Shown: positions 16,431 through 26,356 of the stretch, piece after piece | Layout of the letters: every line of letters begins with the position of its first letter | How positions within the stretch are numbered: the stretch's first letter is position 1 | Source of the DNA: Acidiphilium sp. PA | Lineage (GTDB): Bacteria; Pseudomonadota; Alphaproteobacteria; Acetobacterales; Acetobacteraceae | Direction of reading: 5' to 3' | DNA length: 64,000 bases | NCBI RefSeq assembly: GCF_026191915.1 | Contig: NZ_JAIMBY010000001.1 | Span: 248,001-312,000 of the forward strand | Program-made: the position numbers and the translations under genes | Notes under the pieces: model-generated | The model's database searches: none | What the model was told of the DNA's origin: nothing | Seen by the model: the letters and a program-made list of their open reading frames with translations, nothing else

Positions 16431-19400
16431 TCACTCCGCCGGCACCAGCACGCGGTCTGCCGTCATCATTGGCACGGGCAGGAATTTTGCGTAATCGCGT
16501 GGGACGATCATCCAGAAATGTTGGATGGTGCGGTCCCATGCGTTCAGCAAGGCTTCGGCGTAGCGGCTCTGGGTTTCGCGGGCGTGTTCGGTGACCAGGG
16601 CGCGCAGGTGGTCGGCCCAGTAGGGCTCGGAAACGCGGTTCCACAATAGTGTTTCCGGGTTGATCCGCAGTTCGAAATCATCGTGGGCGTCGTAGACGAA
16701 GGCGATTCCGCCGGTGAAGCCGGCGCCGAAATTATCGCCGGTCGCTCCAAGAATGACCACGGTGCCCCCGGTCATGTATTCGCAGGCGTTCGAGCCTGAG
16801 CCTTCGATGACGGCGGTGGCACCGGAGTTGCGGACGGCGAAGCGCTCGCCTGCCTGGCCGGCGGCGAATAATTTGCCTGCCGTGGCACCATAGAGGCAGG
16901 TGTTGCCGATGATGGTGTTTTCGTTGCTGATCATGGTCGAGGATGGTGCCGGGCGCACCACGATGGTCGCACCCGACAGGCCTTTGCCGACATAGTCGTT
17001 GGCGTCGCCGAAGACTTCCAGTTTCAGCCCCTGGACCGCGAAGGCGCCGAGCGACTGGCCGGCGGCGCCGCGCAGGCGCACCGTGACGTGATCGGGTTTG
17101 AGGTCCATGCCCTTCATGGTCCGGACGATGCGTGATGAAAACTTGGTGCCGATCGCGCGGTGGGTGTTGCGGATGCCGTATTGCAGCTGCATTTTCTCGC
17201 CGCGTTCGAAAAACGCGCCGGCATCGGCGATCATCTGCGCATCGAGCGTTTCGGGCACTTCGTTGCGGCCTTCGAGCGTGCAGTAGCGTGCGTGCGGGCC
17301 GGGGTCGGCCTGGGCGAGGATCGCGTTCAGATCGAGGTCGTCGAGGATCTCGGAGCCGCGCGAGACCTGGTGGAGGTAGTCGGTGCGCCCGATCACATCT
17401 GCCAGATGGCGCACGCCGAGCGAGGCCAGGATATGCCGGACGTCCTCGGCCACGAACGAGAACAGATTGATGACTTTCTCGGGCGTGCCTTCGAACTTCG
17501 CGCGCAGGGCCTCGTCCTGCGTGCACACGCCGACCGGGCAGGTGTTGGAGTGGCACTGCCGCACCATGATGCAGCCCATGGCGACGAGCGATGCGGTGCC
17601 GATGCCGAATTCCTCGGCGCCGAGCATCGCGGCGATCACCACGTCGCGCCCCGTCTTGATGCCGCCATCGGTGCGCAGTTTCACCTTGTGGCGCAAGCGA
17701 TTGAGCATCAGCACCTGATGCGCTTCCGACAAGCCCATTTCCCAGGGCAGGCCGGCGTATTTGATGGAGGTTTGCGGGCTTGCGCCAGTGCCGCCGGAAT
17801 GGCCGGAGATCAGGATCGCATCCGCTTTTGCCTTAGCGACACCCGCGGCAATCGTTCCGATACCGGATCGTGAAACCAGCTTCACGCAGACGCTGGCCTG
17901 CGGGTTGATCTGTTTCAGATCATAGATCAGCTGAGCCAGATCCTCGATCGAATAGATATCGTGATGCGGCGGCGGGCTGATCAGCATGACGCCGGGTGTC
18001 GCGTGGCGCAGCTTGGCGATCAGACCGGTCACCTTGAAACCGGGCAACTGACCACCTTCGCCGGGCTTGGCACCCTGGGCGACTTTTATTTCGATTTCGC
18101 GACAATTATTGAGATATTCGGCGTTGACGCCGAACCGGCCGGAGGCGATCTGTTTGATCGCGGAGGATGCGTTATCGCCGTTGGCGCGGGGTTTCGCGCG
18201 CTCGGCATCTTCACCGCCTTCACCGGAATCCGATCGTGCGCCGATCCGGTTCATTGCGATCGAGAGCGTCTCATGGGCTTCGGGCGAGAGGGCGCCGAGC
18301 GAAATGCCTGGTGCGAGCAGGCGTTTTCTGATCTCGGTGATGCTCTCCACCTCATCGACGGGAATCGGCGTCAGACCCTCGCGGCGGAAATCGAGCAGGT
18401 CGCGCAGCGCGACGGGGGCCTGGCTGTGCACCGCATCGGCGTATTTTTTGTAGAGCGTGTAGCTATCGGTCGCGACCGCGGTTTGCAGCATGTGCACCAT
18501 GCCGCCATCGAATGCATGGGTCTCGCCCTGGCGGCGCAGGCGATACACGCCGCCGACCGGCAGGGTCACCGCATCGGAATCCCATGCGGTCGCGTGCAGT
18601 TCGAGCAGTTTGTGGGCGATACCGGGCAGGCCGATGCCGGAGATTCGCGAGAGCATGCCTGGGAAAAACTCAGCGACCAAGGCGCGCGACAGGCCGATCG
18701 CCTCGAAATTGTAGCCGCCGCGATAGGATGAAATCACCGAGATGCCGAGTTTCGACATCACCTTGAGCAGACCCTTGCTCACGGCCTTCTTGTAGCGCCC
18801 GACGCAATCCTTCAGCGACAGCGTGCCGAACAGGCCGCGCCGGTGGCGGTCCGCGATGCTTTCCTGCGCGAGATAGGCGTTGATCGTGGTGGCACCGACG
18901 CCGATCAGCACGGCGAAATAATGCACATCCATGCATTCCGCCGCGCGCACGTTCAGGCTGGTGAAGGTTCGCAGCGACTGGCGCACGAGATGGGTGTGCA
19001 CCGCGCCGGTCGCGAGGATCATGGGGATCGGCGCGTGGGTTTCGTTGAAGGCTTCGTCGGTCAGAATGACATGGGTGCGGCCGGCGCGGACACCTTCCTC
19101 GGCCTCGCGGCGGATGCGTTCGATCGCGGCGCGCAGCCCGGCCTCGCCGGCGGCGACCGGAAACGTGCAATCGACCACGCAGGCATTGACGCCCATGGTG
19201 CGGCGCATCGCATCGAACTCGGCGGTCGACAAAACCGGGCTGTCCAGCTGCAACAGATCGCATTGCTCGGAATCTTCATCGAGCACGTTGCCCAGATTGC
19301 CGAGTCGGGTCTTGAGCGACATGACGCGCGATTCCCGCAGGCTATCGATCGCGGGATTGGTCACCTGCGAGAAATTCTGGCGGAAGTAATGGTGCAGCCC

Positions 19401-20978
19401 CCGATAACGCTCGGATAGCACCGCGATCGGCGTATCATCGCCCATCGAGCCGATCGCCTCGCCCGCGTCCTCCACCATCGGGTGCAGGATCAGTTCGAGT
19501 TCCTCGAGCGTGTAGCCGACACCGAGCTGCCGGCGGCGGAGGTCTTCGCCGGCGAACAGCACGGGCTCCGGCGCATCGGTCTTCACGATGTGATCGATCA
19601 CGGTGATCCGCTTGGTCCAGGCGCCAAAATCCTGTCGCGCCGCCAGCACATCCATCATTTCGTTATGGTGATAAAACCGACCGCTGGCGAGATCGACCGC
19701 GATGGTCTCGCCCGGACCGACATGGCCGCGTTCGACGATGCGGATTTCATCGAGCTTCACCATGCCGGTTTCCGAGCCGATGATCAGTAGATCATCGCTG
19801 GTCTTGGTAAAGCGCAGCGGGCGCAAGCCGTTGCGGTCGAGCCCGGCGATGGCGAAGCGGCCATCGGTCGCGGTGATCGCGGCCGGCCCGTCCCACGGCT
19901 CCATCACCGCGTTGCAATAGGCGATCAGGTCGCGATGGGCGGTCTTCATCGTGGCATTGCTGCCCATCGCTGGCGGGATCATCAGCGTCTTTGCCATCGG
20001 TGCGTCGCGCCCGCCGTGGATCAGCAGTTCGAACACGGCATCGAGCGTCGCGGTGTCGGAGCTGCCGGCCTGGATGACCGGCTTGATGTCATCGAGATGA
20101 TTGTTGAGCACGGCGGCCGACAGGCGGGTTTCGTGGCTTTTCATCCAGTTGACGTTGCCGGCCAGCGTGTTGATCTCGCCGTTGTGCGCCAGCGTGCGGA
20201 ACGGCTGCGCGAGCCGCCAGGTCGGGAACGTGTTGGTGGAGTAGCGCTGATGATAGATCGCAAAGCGTGAGATGAACCGGTCATCGAGCAGATCGGGGTA
20301 GAATTCGGTCAGGCTCTGGGCGAGGAACATGCCTTTGTAGATGATCGAGCGGCATGACAGCGAGCAGATATAGAGTTCGGGAATCTGCGCCTCGATCGCG
20401 GATTTTTCGATGCGGCGGCGAATGATGTAGAGATCGCGCTCGTAATCGGCTTCGGCCTTGCCGAGCGCGTTCCAGATCATGATCTGTTCGATTTCCGGCC
20501 GCGTTGCATTGGCTTTTTCGCCGATGCAGGCGACATCGATCGGCACCTGCCGCCAGCCGTAGATGCGGTAGCCGAAATTCAGGATCTCGGTTTCGATGAT
20601 CTGGCGGCAGCGCTCCTGCGCGGAAAGATCGGTCTTGGGCAGAAAGACCATGCCGACCGCGATCGGGCCCTGGCGCATCCGGTCGCCGCCGCGCTCCACC
20701 GCATCGGCAAAGAAATCCTGTGGTATTTCCACGTGAATTCCCGCGCCATCGCCGGTTTTGCCATCGGCGTCGACCGCGCCGCGGTGCCAGACGGCCTTGA
20801 GCGCATTGATCCCCGCGAGCACCACGTCGCGGCGCTGCCGGCCGTCGAGCGCCGCGATCAGGCCGACGCCGCAATTGTCGTGCTCCTGCGCGGCATCGTA
20901 GCTGCCGGCGAGTTTGGCCACGTTGCTGTGCCAGGCTGCGAGAAATTCCGCGGCTGTCTCTTCGGTCATCGCCTTCAC
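16431..20978 (-). CDS. gltB: Glutamate synthase (NADPH) large subunit
   Basis: Glutamine amidotransferase/synthase that makes glutamate from glutamine and 2-oxoglutarate. 1515 aa, the normal length. Order: Ntn amidotransferase domain whose catalytic Cys (about residue 36, HDNCGVGL) is exposed after propeptide cleavage; central domain; FMN synthase domain with SGHSGGTGASP; 3Fe-4S cluster motif RQCHSNTCPVGVC; C-terminal beta-helix with repeated Gly motifs (GATAGKLFAAGQAGERFAVRNSGA). Start overlaps the gltD stop by four bases, so the order is gltD-gltB in one operon. Ends next to palindromic repeat A. Confidence 0.98.
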   Translation of the reverse strand: MKAMTEETAAEFLAAWHSNVAKLAGSYDAAQEHDNCGVGLIAALDGRQRRDVVLAGINALKAVWHRGAVDADGKTGDGAGIHVEIPQDFFADAVERGGDRMRQGPIAVGMVFLPKTDLSAQERCRQIIETEILNFGYRIYGWRQVPIDVACIGEKANATRPEIEQIMIWNALGKAEADYERDLYIIRRRIEKSAIEAQIPELYICSLSCRSIIYKGMFLAQSLTEFYPDLLDDRFISRFAIYHQRYSTNTFPTWRLAQPFRTLAHNGEINTLAGNVNWMKSHETRLSAAVLNNHLDDIKPVIQAGSSDTATLDAVFELLIHGGRDAPMAKTLMIPPAMGSNATMKTAHRDLIAYCNAVMEPWDGPAAITATDGRFAIAGLDRNGLRPLRFTKTSDDLLIIGSETGMVKLDEIRIVERGHVGPGETIAVDLASGRFYHHNEMMDVLAARQDFGAWTKRITVIDHIVKTDAPEPVLFAGEDLRRRQLGVGYTLEELELILHPMVEDAGEAIGSMGDDTPIAVLSERYRGLHHYFRQNFSQVTNPAIDSLRESRVMSLKTRLGNLGNVLDEDSEQCDLLQLDSPVLSTAEFDAMRRTMGVNACVVDCTFPVAAGEAGLRAAIERIRREAEEGVRAGRTHVILTDEAFNETHAPIPMILATGAVHTHLVRQSLRTFTSLNVRAAECMDVHYFAVLIGVGATTINAYLAQESIADRHRRGLFGTLSLKDCVGRYKKAVSKGLLKVMSKLGISVISSYRGGYNFEAIGLSRALVAEFFPGMLSRISGIGLPGIAHKLLELHATAWDSDAVTLPVGGVYRLRRQGETHAFDGGMVHMLQTAVATDSYTLYKKYADAVHSQAPVALRDLLDFRREGLTPIPVDEVESITEIRKRLLAPGISLGALSPEAHETLSIAMNRIGARSDSGEGGEDAERAKPRANGDNASSAIKQIASGRFGVNAEYLNNCREIEIKVAQGAKPGEGGQLPGFKVTGLIAKLRHATPGVMLISPPPHHDIYSIEDLAQLIYDLKQINPQASVCVKLVSRSGIGTIAAGVAKAKADAILISGHSGGTGASPQTSIKYAGLPWEMGLSEAHQVLMLNRLRHKVKLRTDGGIKTGRDVVIAAMLGAEEFGIGTASLVAMGCIMVRQCHSNTCPVGVCTQDEALRAKFEGTPEKVINLFSFVAEDVRHILASLGVRHLADVIGRTDYLHQVSRGSEILDDLDLNAILAQADPGPHARYCTLEGRNEVPETLDAQMIADAGAFFERGEKMQLQYGIRNTHRAIGTKFSSRIVRTMKGMDLKPDHVTVRLRGAAGQSLGAFAVQGLKLEVFGDANDYVGKGLSGATIVVRPAPSSTMISNENTIIGNTCLYGATAGKLFAAGQAGERFAVRNSGATAVIEGSGSNACEYMTGGTVVILGATGDNFGAGFTGGIAFVYDAHDDFELRINPETLLWNRVSEPYWADHLRALVTEHARETQSRYAEALLNAWDRTIQHFWMIVPRDYAKFLPVPMMTADRVLVPAE

Positions 20979-22417
20979 TCCGCTGCGGTCGCGAACGACG
21001 CGCTCTGTTCGAGATATTGATGCATCGCGGCCGCGGCGTCGCGCCCGTCCTTGATCGCCCAGACCACCAGGCTCGCGCCGCGCACGATGTCGCCGGCAGC
21101 GAACACGCCGGGCAGCGCGGTCATGAAATCCTTCGAGCCGACCTTGAGCGTTCCCCAGCGGGTCAGTGCCAGACCGGGCTCGTTGAAGGCGCCGGGCAGG
21201 TCTTCGGGGTCGAACCCCAGCGCCTTGATGACCAGATCCGCCTCGACCGTGAAGGACGACCCGGCGACCGGTTCGACGATCTGCCGGCCCGAGGCATCGG
21301 CGAGGCCGAGGTGCATCCGCACCGCACGCACGCCGGTGACGTGATCATCGCCCAGAAACGCCTCGGGTGCGGCGAGCCAGGTGAACTCGATGCCCTCGTC
21401 GATCGCGTTGGCCACCTCGCGCATCGAGCCGGGCATGTTTGCCCGATCGCGCCGATAGAGGCAGGTGACCGAGGCGGCGTCCTGGCGGATGGCGGTGCGC
21501 ACGCAATCCATCGCGGTATCGCCGCCGCCGATCACCACCACGCGCTTGCCGGCGGCGTTGAGCAGGCCGGAGTCGTAATCGGGCACGTCATCGCCCAATC
21601 CCTTGCGGTTCGAGGCGATCAGATAATCGAGCGCCGGCACGATGCCGCGCAGGCCCGACCCCGGTGCTGCGATTTCGCGCGCTTTATAGACGCCGGTTGC
21701 GATCAGCACGGCATCGTGGCGGCCGCGCAGGGCCTCGAAGCTCAGCGTGCCGCCGATGTCCTGGTTCAGGTGAAACCGGATGCCACCGTCTTCCAGCCAC
21801 AGGCGGCGGCGCTCGACGATCGGTTTTTCCAGTTTGAAGCCGGGAATGCCATAGATCAGCAGGCCGCCCATCCGGTCGTGCCGGTCATAGACATGGACCT
21901 GATAGCCCTGGCGGCGCAGCGCCTCGGCGGCGGCGAGACCGGCGGGGCCGGCACCGATGATGCCGATCGACTGCGCGCGTTCGCGCCGCGGGCGGATCGG
22001 CCGGACCCAGCCCTGCTCGAAGGCGGTATCGGTGATGAAACGCTCGACCGCGCCGATCGTGACGCTCTCGAAGCCTTTTTCGATCACGCAATTGCCTTCG
22101 CACAGCCGGTCCTGCGGGCAGATGCGGCCGCAGATTTCGGGGAAGGTGTTGGTCGCGGCGGAGATTTCATACGCCTCCTCCAACCGTCCCTCGGCGGACA
22201 GTTTCAGCCAGTCGGGGATGTTGTTCCCGAGCGGGCAGTGGATCTGGCAGAACGGAATGCCGCATTGGCTGCAACGGCTCGCCTGGGCGCTGGCGCCGGC
22301 CTGATCGAATTCCCGATAGATCTCGCCGAAATCCTCGCGCCGCTCCGCCACGCCGCGTTTCTGGGGCGGTTGCTGTGGCAGGCGGACGAATTGCTGCATG
22401 TGCTCGGTCATCGGCAC
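20975..22417 (-). CDS. gltD: Glutamate synthase (NADPH) small subunit
   Basis: Supplies electrons from NADPH to GltB. 480 aa. N-terminal cysteine motifs for 4Fe-4S clusters: CSQCGIPFCQIHCPLGNNIPDWL and CGRICPQDRLCEGNC. FAD-binding Rossmann motif IGIIGAGPAGLAAAEALRRQG (about 150). NAD(P)H-binding motif VVVIGGGDTAMDCVRTA (about 285) followed by YRRDRANMPGS. The last 60 residues contain AAGDIVRGASLVVWAIKDGRDAA, typical of this family. First gene of the gltD-gltB operon; AACGGAG lies upstream of the ATG. Confidence 0.98.
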   Translation of the reverse strand: MPMTEHMQQFVRLPQQPPQKRGVAERREDFGEIYREFDQAGASAQASRCSQCGIPFCQIHCPLGNNIPDWLKLSAEGRLEEAYEISAATNTFPEICGRICPQDRLCEGNCVIEKGFESVTIGAVERFITDTAFEQGWVRPIRPRRERAQSIGIIGAGPAGLAAAEALRRQGYQVHVYDRHDRMGGLLIYGIPGFKLEKPIVERRRLWLEDGGIRFHLNQDIGGTLSFEALRGRHDAVLIATGVYKAREIAAPGSGLRGIVPALDYLIASNRKGLGDDVPDYDSGLLNAAGKRVVVIGGGDTAMDCVRTAIRQDAASVTCLYRRDRANMPGSMREVANAIDEGIEFTWLAAPEAFLGDDHVTGVRAVRMHLGLADASGRQIVEPVAGSSFTVEADLVIKALGFDPEDLPGAFNEPGLALTRWGTLKVGSKDFMTALPGVFAAGDIVRGASLVVWAIKDGRDAAAAMHQYLEQSASFATAAE

Positions 22418-22572
22418 AACTCCGTTTCCGTTATTTCACTGTTCGGATTTCGTTTATCCGATCAAACCGCCCGACACCAGCAATATTTGACCTATAGGAC
22501 AGGATAGGTGTTACATTTATTTGTTTTTCTGCATTGCGCCCAGCGCCGATCGCGACCAATCGGTGCAAATAA

Positions 22573-22596
22573 GTCCCAAATCGGACCTATCTGGGA
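22573..22596 (-). terminator. Possible weak terminator after NDUFA9-like gene
   Basis: TCCCAAAT and ATCTGGGA form an imperfect 8-bp stem (one G-T type pair). It directly follows the stop codon, and on the minus strand TTATTTG comes after it. The short T-rich tail makes it a weak candidate. Confidence 0.35.
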
Positions 22597-22597
22597 T

Positions 22598-23539
22598 TCA
22601 GCCTGGTTTTCCCTTGCCGCCGACGCGGTAGCGCCGCAGATAATCGGGCACGATCAGGCGGATCGGTGTGGGCGTGATGCCGAGGTTCGCCAGCGTCAGC
22701 GCGCCGGGCGTGACCACGTTGTCCTGGCGCAGCAGCAATAATTGGTCGCGCGTGAGCAATTTGCCCGGCAGATGTTCCAGCACGCTCGCCTGCAGCACAG
22801 CGAGCCAGCGGGGCAGCGCGATCAACGCGCGATGCCGGCCGGTCTCGTGCAGGATGTAGGCCATCAGCGCACGGAAGGTTTCGATGTCGGGCCCGCCGAG
22901 TTCGTAGGTCTGGCCCATCGTTGCTGGCTGCGCGAGCGCCGCCATCACCGCCTGCGCGACATCGCCGACATAGACCGGCTGGAACCGGGTGTTGCCTTCG
23001 ATCACCGGCAAAGCCGGCGCGATCGCGGCCATCGCGCCGAACCGGTTGAAAAACTGATCCTCCGGTCCGAACACGATCGAGGGGCGCAGGATCGTCGCGG
23101 TCGGAAATGCGGCGCGCACCGCGGCTTCGCCGGCGCCCTTGCTGCGCGCGTACTGGCTGGCGCTGGCGGGATCGGCGCCGATCGCCGAGATCTGGATCAG
23201 CCGGGCAACCCCGCCGGCGGCGGCGAGGCGCGCGATCAGGCCGGCGCCGGCGTGCTGCACGCGCTCGAAATCGCCGCGCCGCCGCTCGGCCAGAATCCCC
23301 ACCAGATTGACCACGGCATCGGCCGATTCGACCGAACGGCGAACCGCCGCCTCGTTATCGAGCGGGGCATAAAGCGGCACGATCTGCCCGACGCTGCCGA
23401 GCGGTCGCAAAAACGCGCCGGCCTCGGTATTCCGCATCGCGGCACGCACCATATAGCCCTGGTCAGCCAAGCGCTTGACCACGTAGCGGCCGATAAAACC
23501 GGAGGCGCCGAATACCGTTGCGATCTTGCGCGATGCCAT
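22598..23539 (-). CDS. NAD(P)-binding protein, complex I NDUFA9-like
   Basis: 313-aa atypical short-chain dehydrogenase fold. ATVFGASGFIGRYVVKRLADQGY gives the GxxGxxG dinucleotide motif at the N terminus. NLVGILAERRRGDFERVQHAGA and QISAIGADPASASQYARSKGAGE (Tyr-x3-Lys-like) follow. The pattern matches bacterial homologues of the NDUFA9/39-kDa complex I accessory subunit and ubiquinone-biosynthesis-type reductases. Start at 23539 (MASRKIATV) is chosen because AGGAG lies just upstream; a frame from 23590 has no signal. Physiological role not shown by context (gltBD on one side, tRNA-Leu and rnd on the other). Confidence 0.8.
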   Translation of the reverse strand: MASRKIATVFGASGFIGRYVVKRLADQGYMVRAAMRNTEAGAFLRPLGSVGQIVPLYAPLDNEAAVRRSVESADAVVNLVGILAERRRGDFERVQHAGAGLIARLAAAGGVARLIQISAIGADPASASQYARSKGAGEAAVRAAFPTATILRPSIVFGPEDQFFNRFGAMAAIAPALPVIEGNTRFQPVYVGDVAQAVMAALAQPATMGQTYELGGPDIETFRALMAYILHETGRHRALIALPRWLAVLQASVLEHLPGKLLTRDQLLLLRQDNVVTPGALTLANLGITPTPIRLIVPDYLRRYRVGGKGKPG

Positions 23540-23690
23540 GAAATCTCCTGGGGTTGCTCCGGGAAATGGTCGCACGATCACCCGCGGCAAGACAACTGCC
23601 CGGCGGTAGGCGCATTGACGGGCGCAGGCGGCTTCGCTAAAGCGCGGCTCATCGGTTGCCGCCTCGTGACGCGGCGCTCGAAAGCCCCCT

Positions 23691-23773
23691 GCCCAGGTGG
23701 CGAAATGGTAGACGCGCAGGCTTCAGGTGCCTGTGGCCGCAAGGCTGTGGAAGTTCGAGTCTTCTCCTGGGCA
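23691..23773 (+). tRNA. tRNA-Leu (CAG)
   Basis: 83-nt class II tRNA without an encoded CCA. The acceptor stem is GCCCAGG with CCTGGGC plus discriminator A. The anticodon arm CAGGC-TTCAGGT-GCCTG puts CAG at 23724-23726. A short variable arm TGGCCGCAAGGCTG and the T-arm with GTTCGAGTC follow. Located just upstream of rnd. Confidence 0.95.
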
Positions 23774-23835
23774 TTTGGGTGGGCCATTTCCGTGGGGCGA
23801 CAGGCCGGTCCGTCATCATATTGTTGGAAAATCAC

Positions 23836-24492
23836 ATGAGCCAGACGCAGTTTGCCGCCGGCGCGACCATTCACATCCACCGCCACGACCTGCCGGATGG
23901 CATCACGTTCGGCCCGATGGTCGCGATCGATACCGAAACCATGGGCCTTGATCCCCGGCGCGACCGGCTTTGTCTGGTGCAGCTCTCGGCTGGTGATGGG
24001 ACCGCGCATCTGGTGCAGATCATCCCGCCTGCCATGGGCGGGCGTGGGGCCGATTGCCCCAACCTGAAGGCGCTGCTGACCAACCCGGACGTGACCAAGA
24101 TTTTTCACTTCGCCCGGTTCGATGTCGCGGCCCTCTACAACGGGCTCGGCGTGATGACCGCACCGGTGATCTGCACCAAGATCGCCTCGAAACTGATCCG
24201 CACCTATACCGACCGGCATGGTCTGAAGGATCTGTGCCGCGATCTGATCGGCGTCGATCTGTCCAAGCAGCAGCAGACCAGCGATTGGGGCGCACCCGAA
24301 CTGACCGCCGAGCAATGCGCCTATGCCGCATCGGATGTGCTGCATCTGCACGCGTTGTGGGCGAAGCTCGATGCGTTGCTGGTACGGGAAAACCGGCGCG
24401 ATATCGCCCAGGCCTGTTACGATTTCCTGCCGATGCGCGGCCGGCTCGATCTGCTGGGCTACGAGGACCCGGACCTGTTCAGCCACCGGTGA
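23836..24492 (+). CDS. rnd: Short ribonuclease D (DEDDy 3'-5' exonuclease)
   Basis: 218 aa, only the exonuclease domain. Exo I VAIDTETMGLDPRRDRLCLVQL (Asp and Glu ligands), Exo II FHFARFDVAALYNGLG (Asp) and Exo III CAYAASDVLHLHALW (Tyr-x3-Asp) are all present. The HRDC domains of E. coli RNase D are absent, as is common in alphaproteobacteria. Role: 3' maturation of tRNA and other stable RNAs. It follows tRNA-Leu by 62 bp and precedes kdsD, the usual alphaproteobacterial order rnd-kdsD-lptC-lptA-lptB. Start at 23836; the Shine-Dalgarno is weak (GGAAAATC). Confidence 0.9.
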   Translation: MSQTQFAAGATIHIHRHDLPDGITFGPMVAIDTETMGLDPRRDRLCLVQLSAGDGTAHLVQIIPPAMGGRGADCPNLKALLTNPDVTKIFHFARFDVAALYNGLGVMTAPVICTKIASKLIRTYTDRHGLKDLCRDLIGVDLSKQQQTSDWGAPELTAEQCAYAASDVLHLHALWAKLDALLVRENRRDIAQACYDFLPMRGRLDLLGYEDPDLFSHR

Positions 24493-24564
24493 GCGCGCCG
24501 CCGATTACACTTGGTTGCGCCCTGATGAGTTGACCCGACGCGATCCATCGTCCCATACAGGATC

Positions 24565-25602
24565 ATGAGTCTGAGGCAGACATTGGATCATCCCCGCATC
24601 GGCCGCAGGGCCGGGGGCGGCGATGACGAATCGGCGTCGGTGACGCACGATCTCGCGGTTGCGCGCGATGTGCTGAGCACCGAGGCGGATGCGTTGAAAG
24701 CACTGGCCGGCACGCTGGGTAGCGGCTTCTCGGCCACGGTTTCGCTGCTGCACGAAGCGGGCGGCCGGGTGGTGGTGACCGGCATGGGCAAATCCGGCCA
24801 TGTCGCCCGCAAGATCGCGGCGACCCTGGCCTCCACCGGCACCCCTGCCCTGTTCGTGCATCCGGCGGAGGCGAGCCATGGCGATCTCGGCATGATCGTG
24901 CCAGGCGATGTGGTGCTGGCCCTGTCCAATTCCGGTGAAGCGGCGGAACTTGCCGACATCGTGACCCATGCCCGGCGGTTCGCGCTGCCGCTGATTGCGA
25001 TCACCGGGCGCGCCGACAGCACGCTGGCACGGGCGGCGACACAGGTGCTGCTGCTGCCGAACGCGCCGGAGGCCGGGCCGATCGGCCTGGCGCCGACCAC
25101 CAGCACGACCATGCAGATGGCGCTGGGCGATGCGCTGGCGGTGACGCTGCTGTGCCGGCGCGGCTTTACCGCGGCGGATTTTTCCTCGTTCCATCCCGGC
25201 GGCAAGCTCGGCGCCCGGCTCAAGCGGGTGAGCGATCTGATGCACACCGGCGCCGCAATCCCGCTCGCCGGGCCCGAGACCACCATGGACCGGGCGATCC
25301 TGCTGATCACCGAAAAGCATTTCGGCTGCCTCGGCATCGTCGATCCCGAGGGCAGGCTGCTCGGCATCGTGACCGATGGCGATATGCGCCGCGCCATGGG
25401 GCCGGATTTCCTGAACCGGCGGGCGGATGCCATCATGACGCGCACACCCCGCGTGATCGATGCGGCGGCACTCGCCGAGGACGCGCTGCACGACATGACG
25501 GCGCTGGACCCCAAGGTGATGTCGCTGTTCGTGGTCGATGCGGCGCGGCGCGTGATCGGGATCGTGCATATGCATGACCTGCTGCGCGCCGGGGTGGCGT
25601 GA
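24565..25602 (+). CDS. kdsD: Arabinose-5-phosphate isomerase
   Basis: Converts ribulose-5-P to arabinose-5-P, the first step towards Kdo. 345 aa. SIS domain with VVVTGMGKSGHVARKIAATLASTGTPALFVHPAEASHGDLGMI and ALSNSGEAAEL, followed by SSFHPGGKLG, then two CBS domains (ITEKHFGCLGIVDPEGRLLGIVTDGDMRR and SLFVVDAARRVIGIVHMHDLLRAG). The N terminus is about 25 residues longer than in E. coli. Its TGA overlaps a GTG start of lptC. With kdsB at 8.8 kb it covers two Kdo steps. Confidence 0.95.
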   Translation: MSLRQTLDHPRIGRRAGGGDDESASVTHDLAVARDVLSTEADALKALAGTLGSGFSATVSLLHEAGGRVVVTGMGKSGHVARKIAATLASTGTPALFVHPAEASHGDLGMIVPGDVVLALSNSGEAAELADIVTHARRFALPLIAITGRADSTLARAATQVLLLPNAPEAGPIGLAPTTSTTMQMALGDALAVTLLCRRGFTAADFSSFHPGGKLGARLKRVSDLMHTGAAIPLAGPETTMDRAILLITEKHFGCLGIVDPEGRLLGIVTDGDMRRAMGPDFLNRRADAIMTRTPRVIDAAALAEDALHDMTALDPKVMSLFVVDAARRVIGIVHMHDLLRAGVA

Positions 25603-26348
25603 GCATGACCCCGCCGATCGCACCCGAACGCGCTGGCGGCCCCGCCGATGCGCACAGCGACAAAAAACCGGGCTCGCTGTTGACCAGCGAGGGGATCATG
25701 GCGGCGCTGAGCCGCACGCGCGAAGAACAGCGCGCCGTGCTCAGGCGCCACCGCCGCACGGTGTCGATCTTCAAATACACGCTGCCGGCGGTCGCCGCCG
25801 TGCTGATCACGGCGCTCGCCGTGTTTCCGAATCTGCGCAATGGCGCCGCGATCGGCCGGATTTCGTACAAGAAACAGGCGGTTGCGGCCGGCACACCGCT
25901 CTCGCGCATGAGCGCGGCGCGGTATCGCGGCGTGGATGCGCAGGGCGAGAAATTCACCATCACGGCGCGGCGGGTCATCCAGGTCACGCAGGACCGGCTG
26001 AACCTGGTGGCGCCGAAGGGCGATCTGACCACCAAAGCCGGCAACTGGCTGATGCTGAACGCGCGCCGCGGCCTGTATCACCAGAACAGCCAGTTGCTCG
26101 ACCTCGCCGGCAAGGTGACGCTGTACCGCCAGGACGGCACGGTTCTGCACACCAGCCGCGCCGCGATCGATATCAAGGGCGGCTCGGCCAAGGGCTCCGA
26201 TCCGGTCAGGGCGTTCGGGCCGTTCGGCACGCTGCACGCGCAGGACGGCTTCGTTGCGACCAATCATGGCAGTGATATTCTGTTCAAGGGCGCTTCGCAC
26301 GTGGTGCTTGATCAGGTCGCGGTTCCGGCCGTTGGAGGCGGATCGTGA
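25599..26348 (+). CDS. lptC: LPS export protein LptC
   Basis: Bitopic inner-membrane protein that hands lipopolysaccharide from LptB2FG to LptA. 249 aa from the GTG at 25599 (overlapping kdsD); an ATG two codons later is possible. A cytoplasmic N terminus of about 55 residues precedes one TM helix (about 58-80, TLPAVAAVLITALAVFPNL). The periplasmic beta-jellyroll has GVDAQGEKFTITARRVIQ, LNLVAPKGDLTTKAGNWLMLNARRGLY and LDLAGKVTLYRQDG. Followed with overlap by the lptA frame. Confidence 0.9.
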   Translation: MSMTPPIAPERAGGPADAHSDKKPGSLLTSEGIMAALSRTREEQRAVLRRHRRTVSIFKYTLPAVAAVLITALAVFPNLRNGAAIGRISYKKQAVAAGTPLSRMSAARYRGVDAQGEKFTITARRVIQVTQDRLNLVAPKGDLTTKAGNWLMLNARRGLYHQNSQLLDLAGKVTLYRQDGTVLHTSRAAIDIKGGSAKGSDPVRAFGPFGTLHAQDGFVATNHGSDILFKGASHVVLDQVAVPAVGGGS

Positions 26349-26356
26349 CGGTGAGG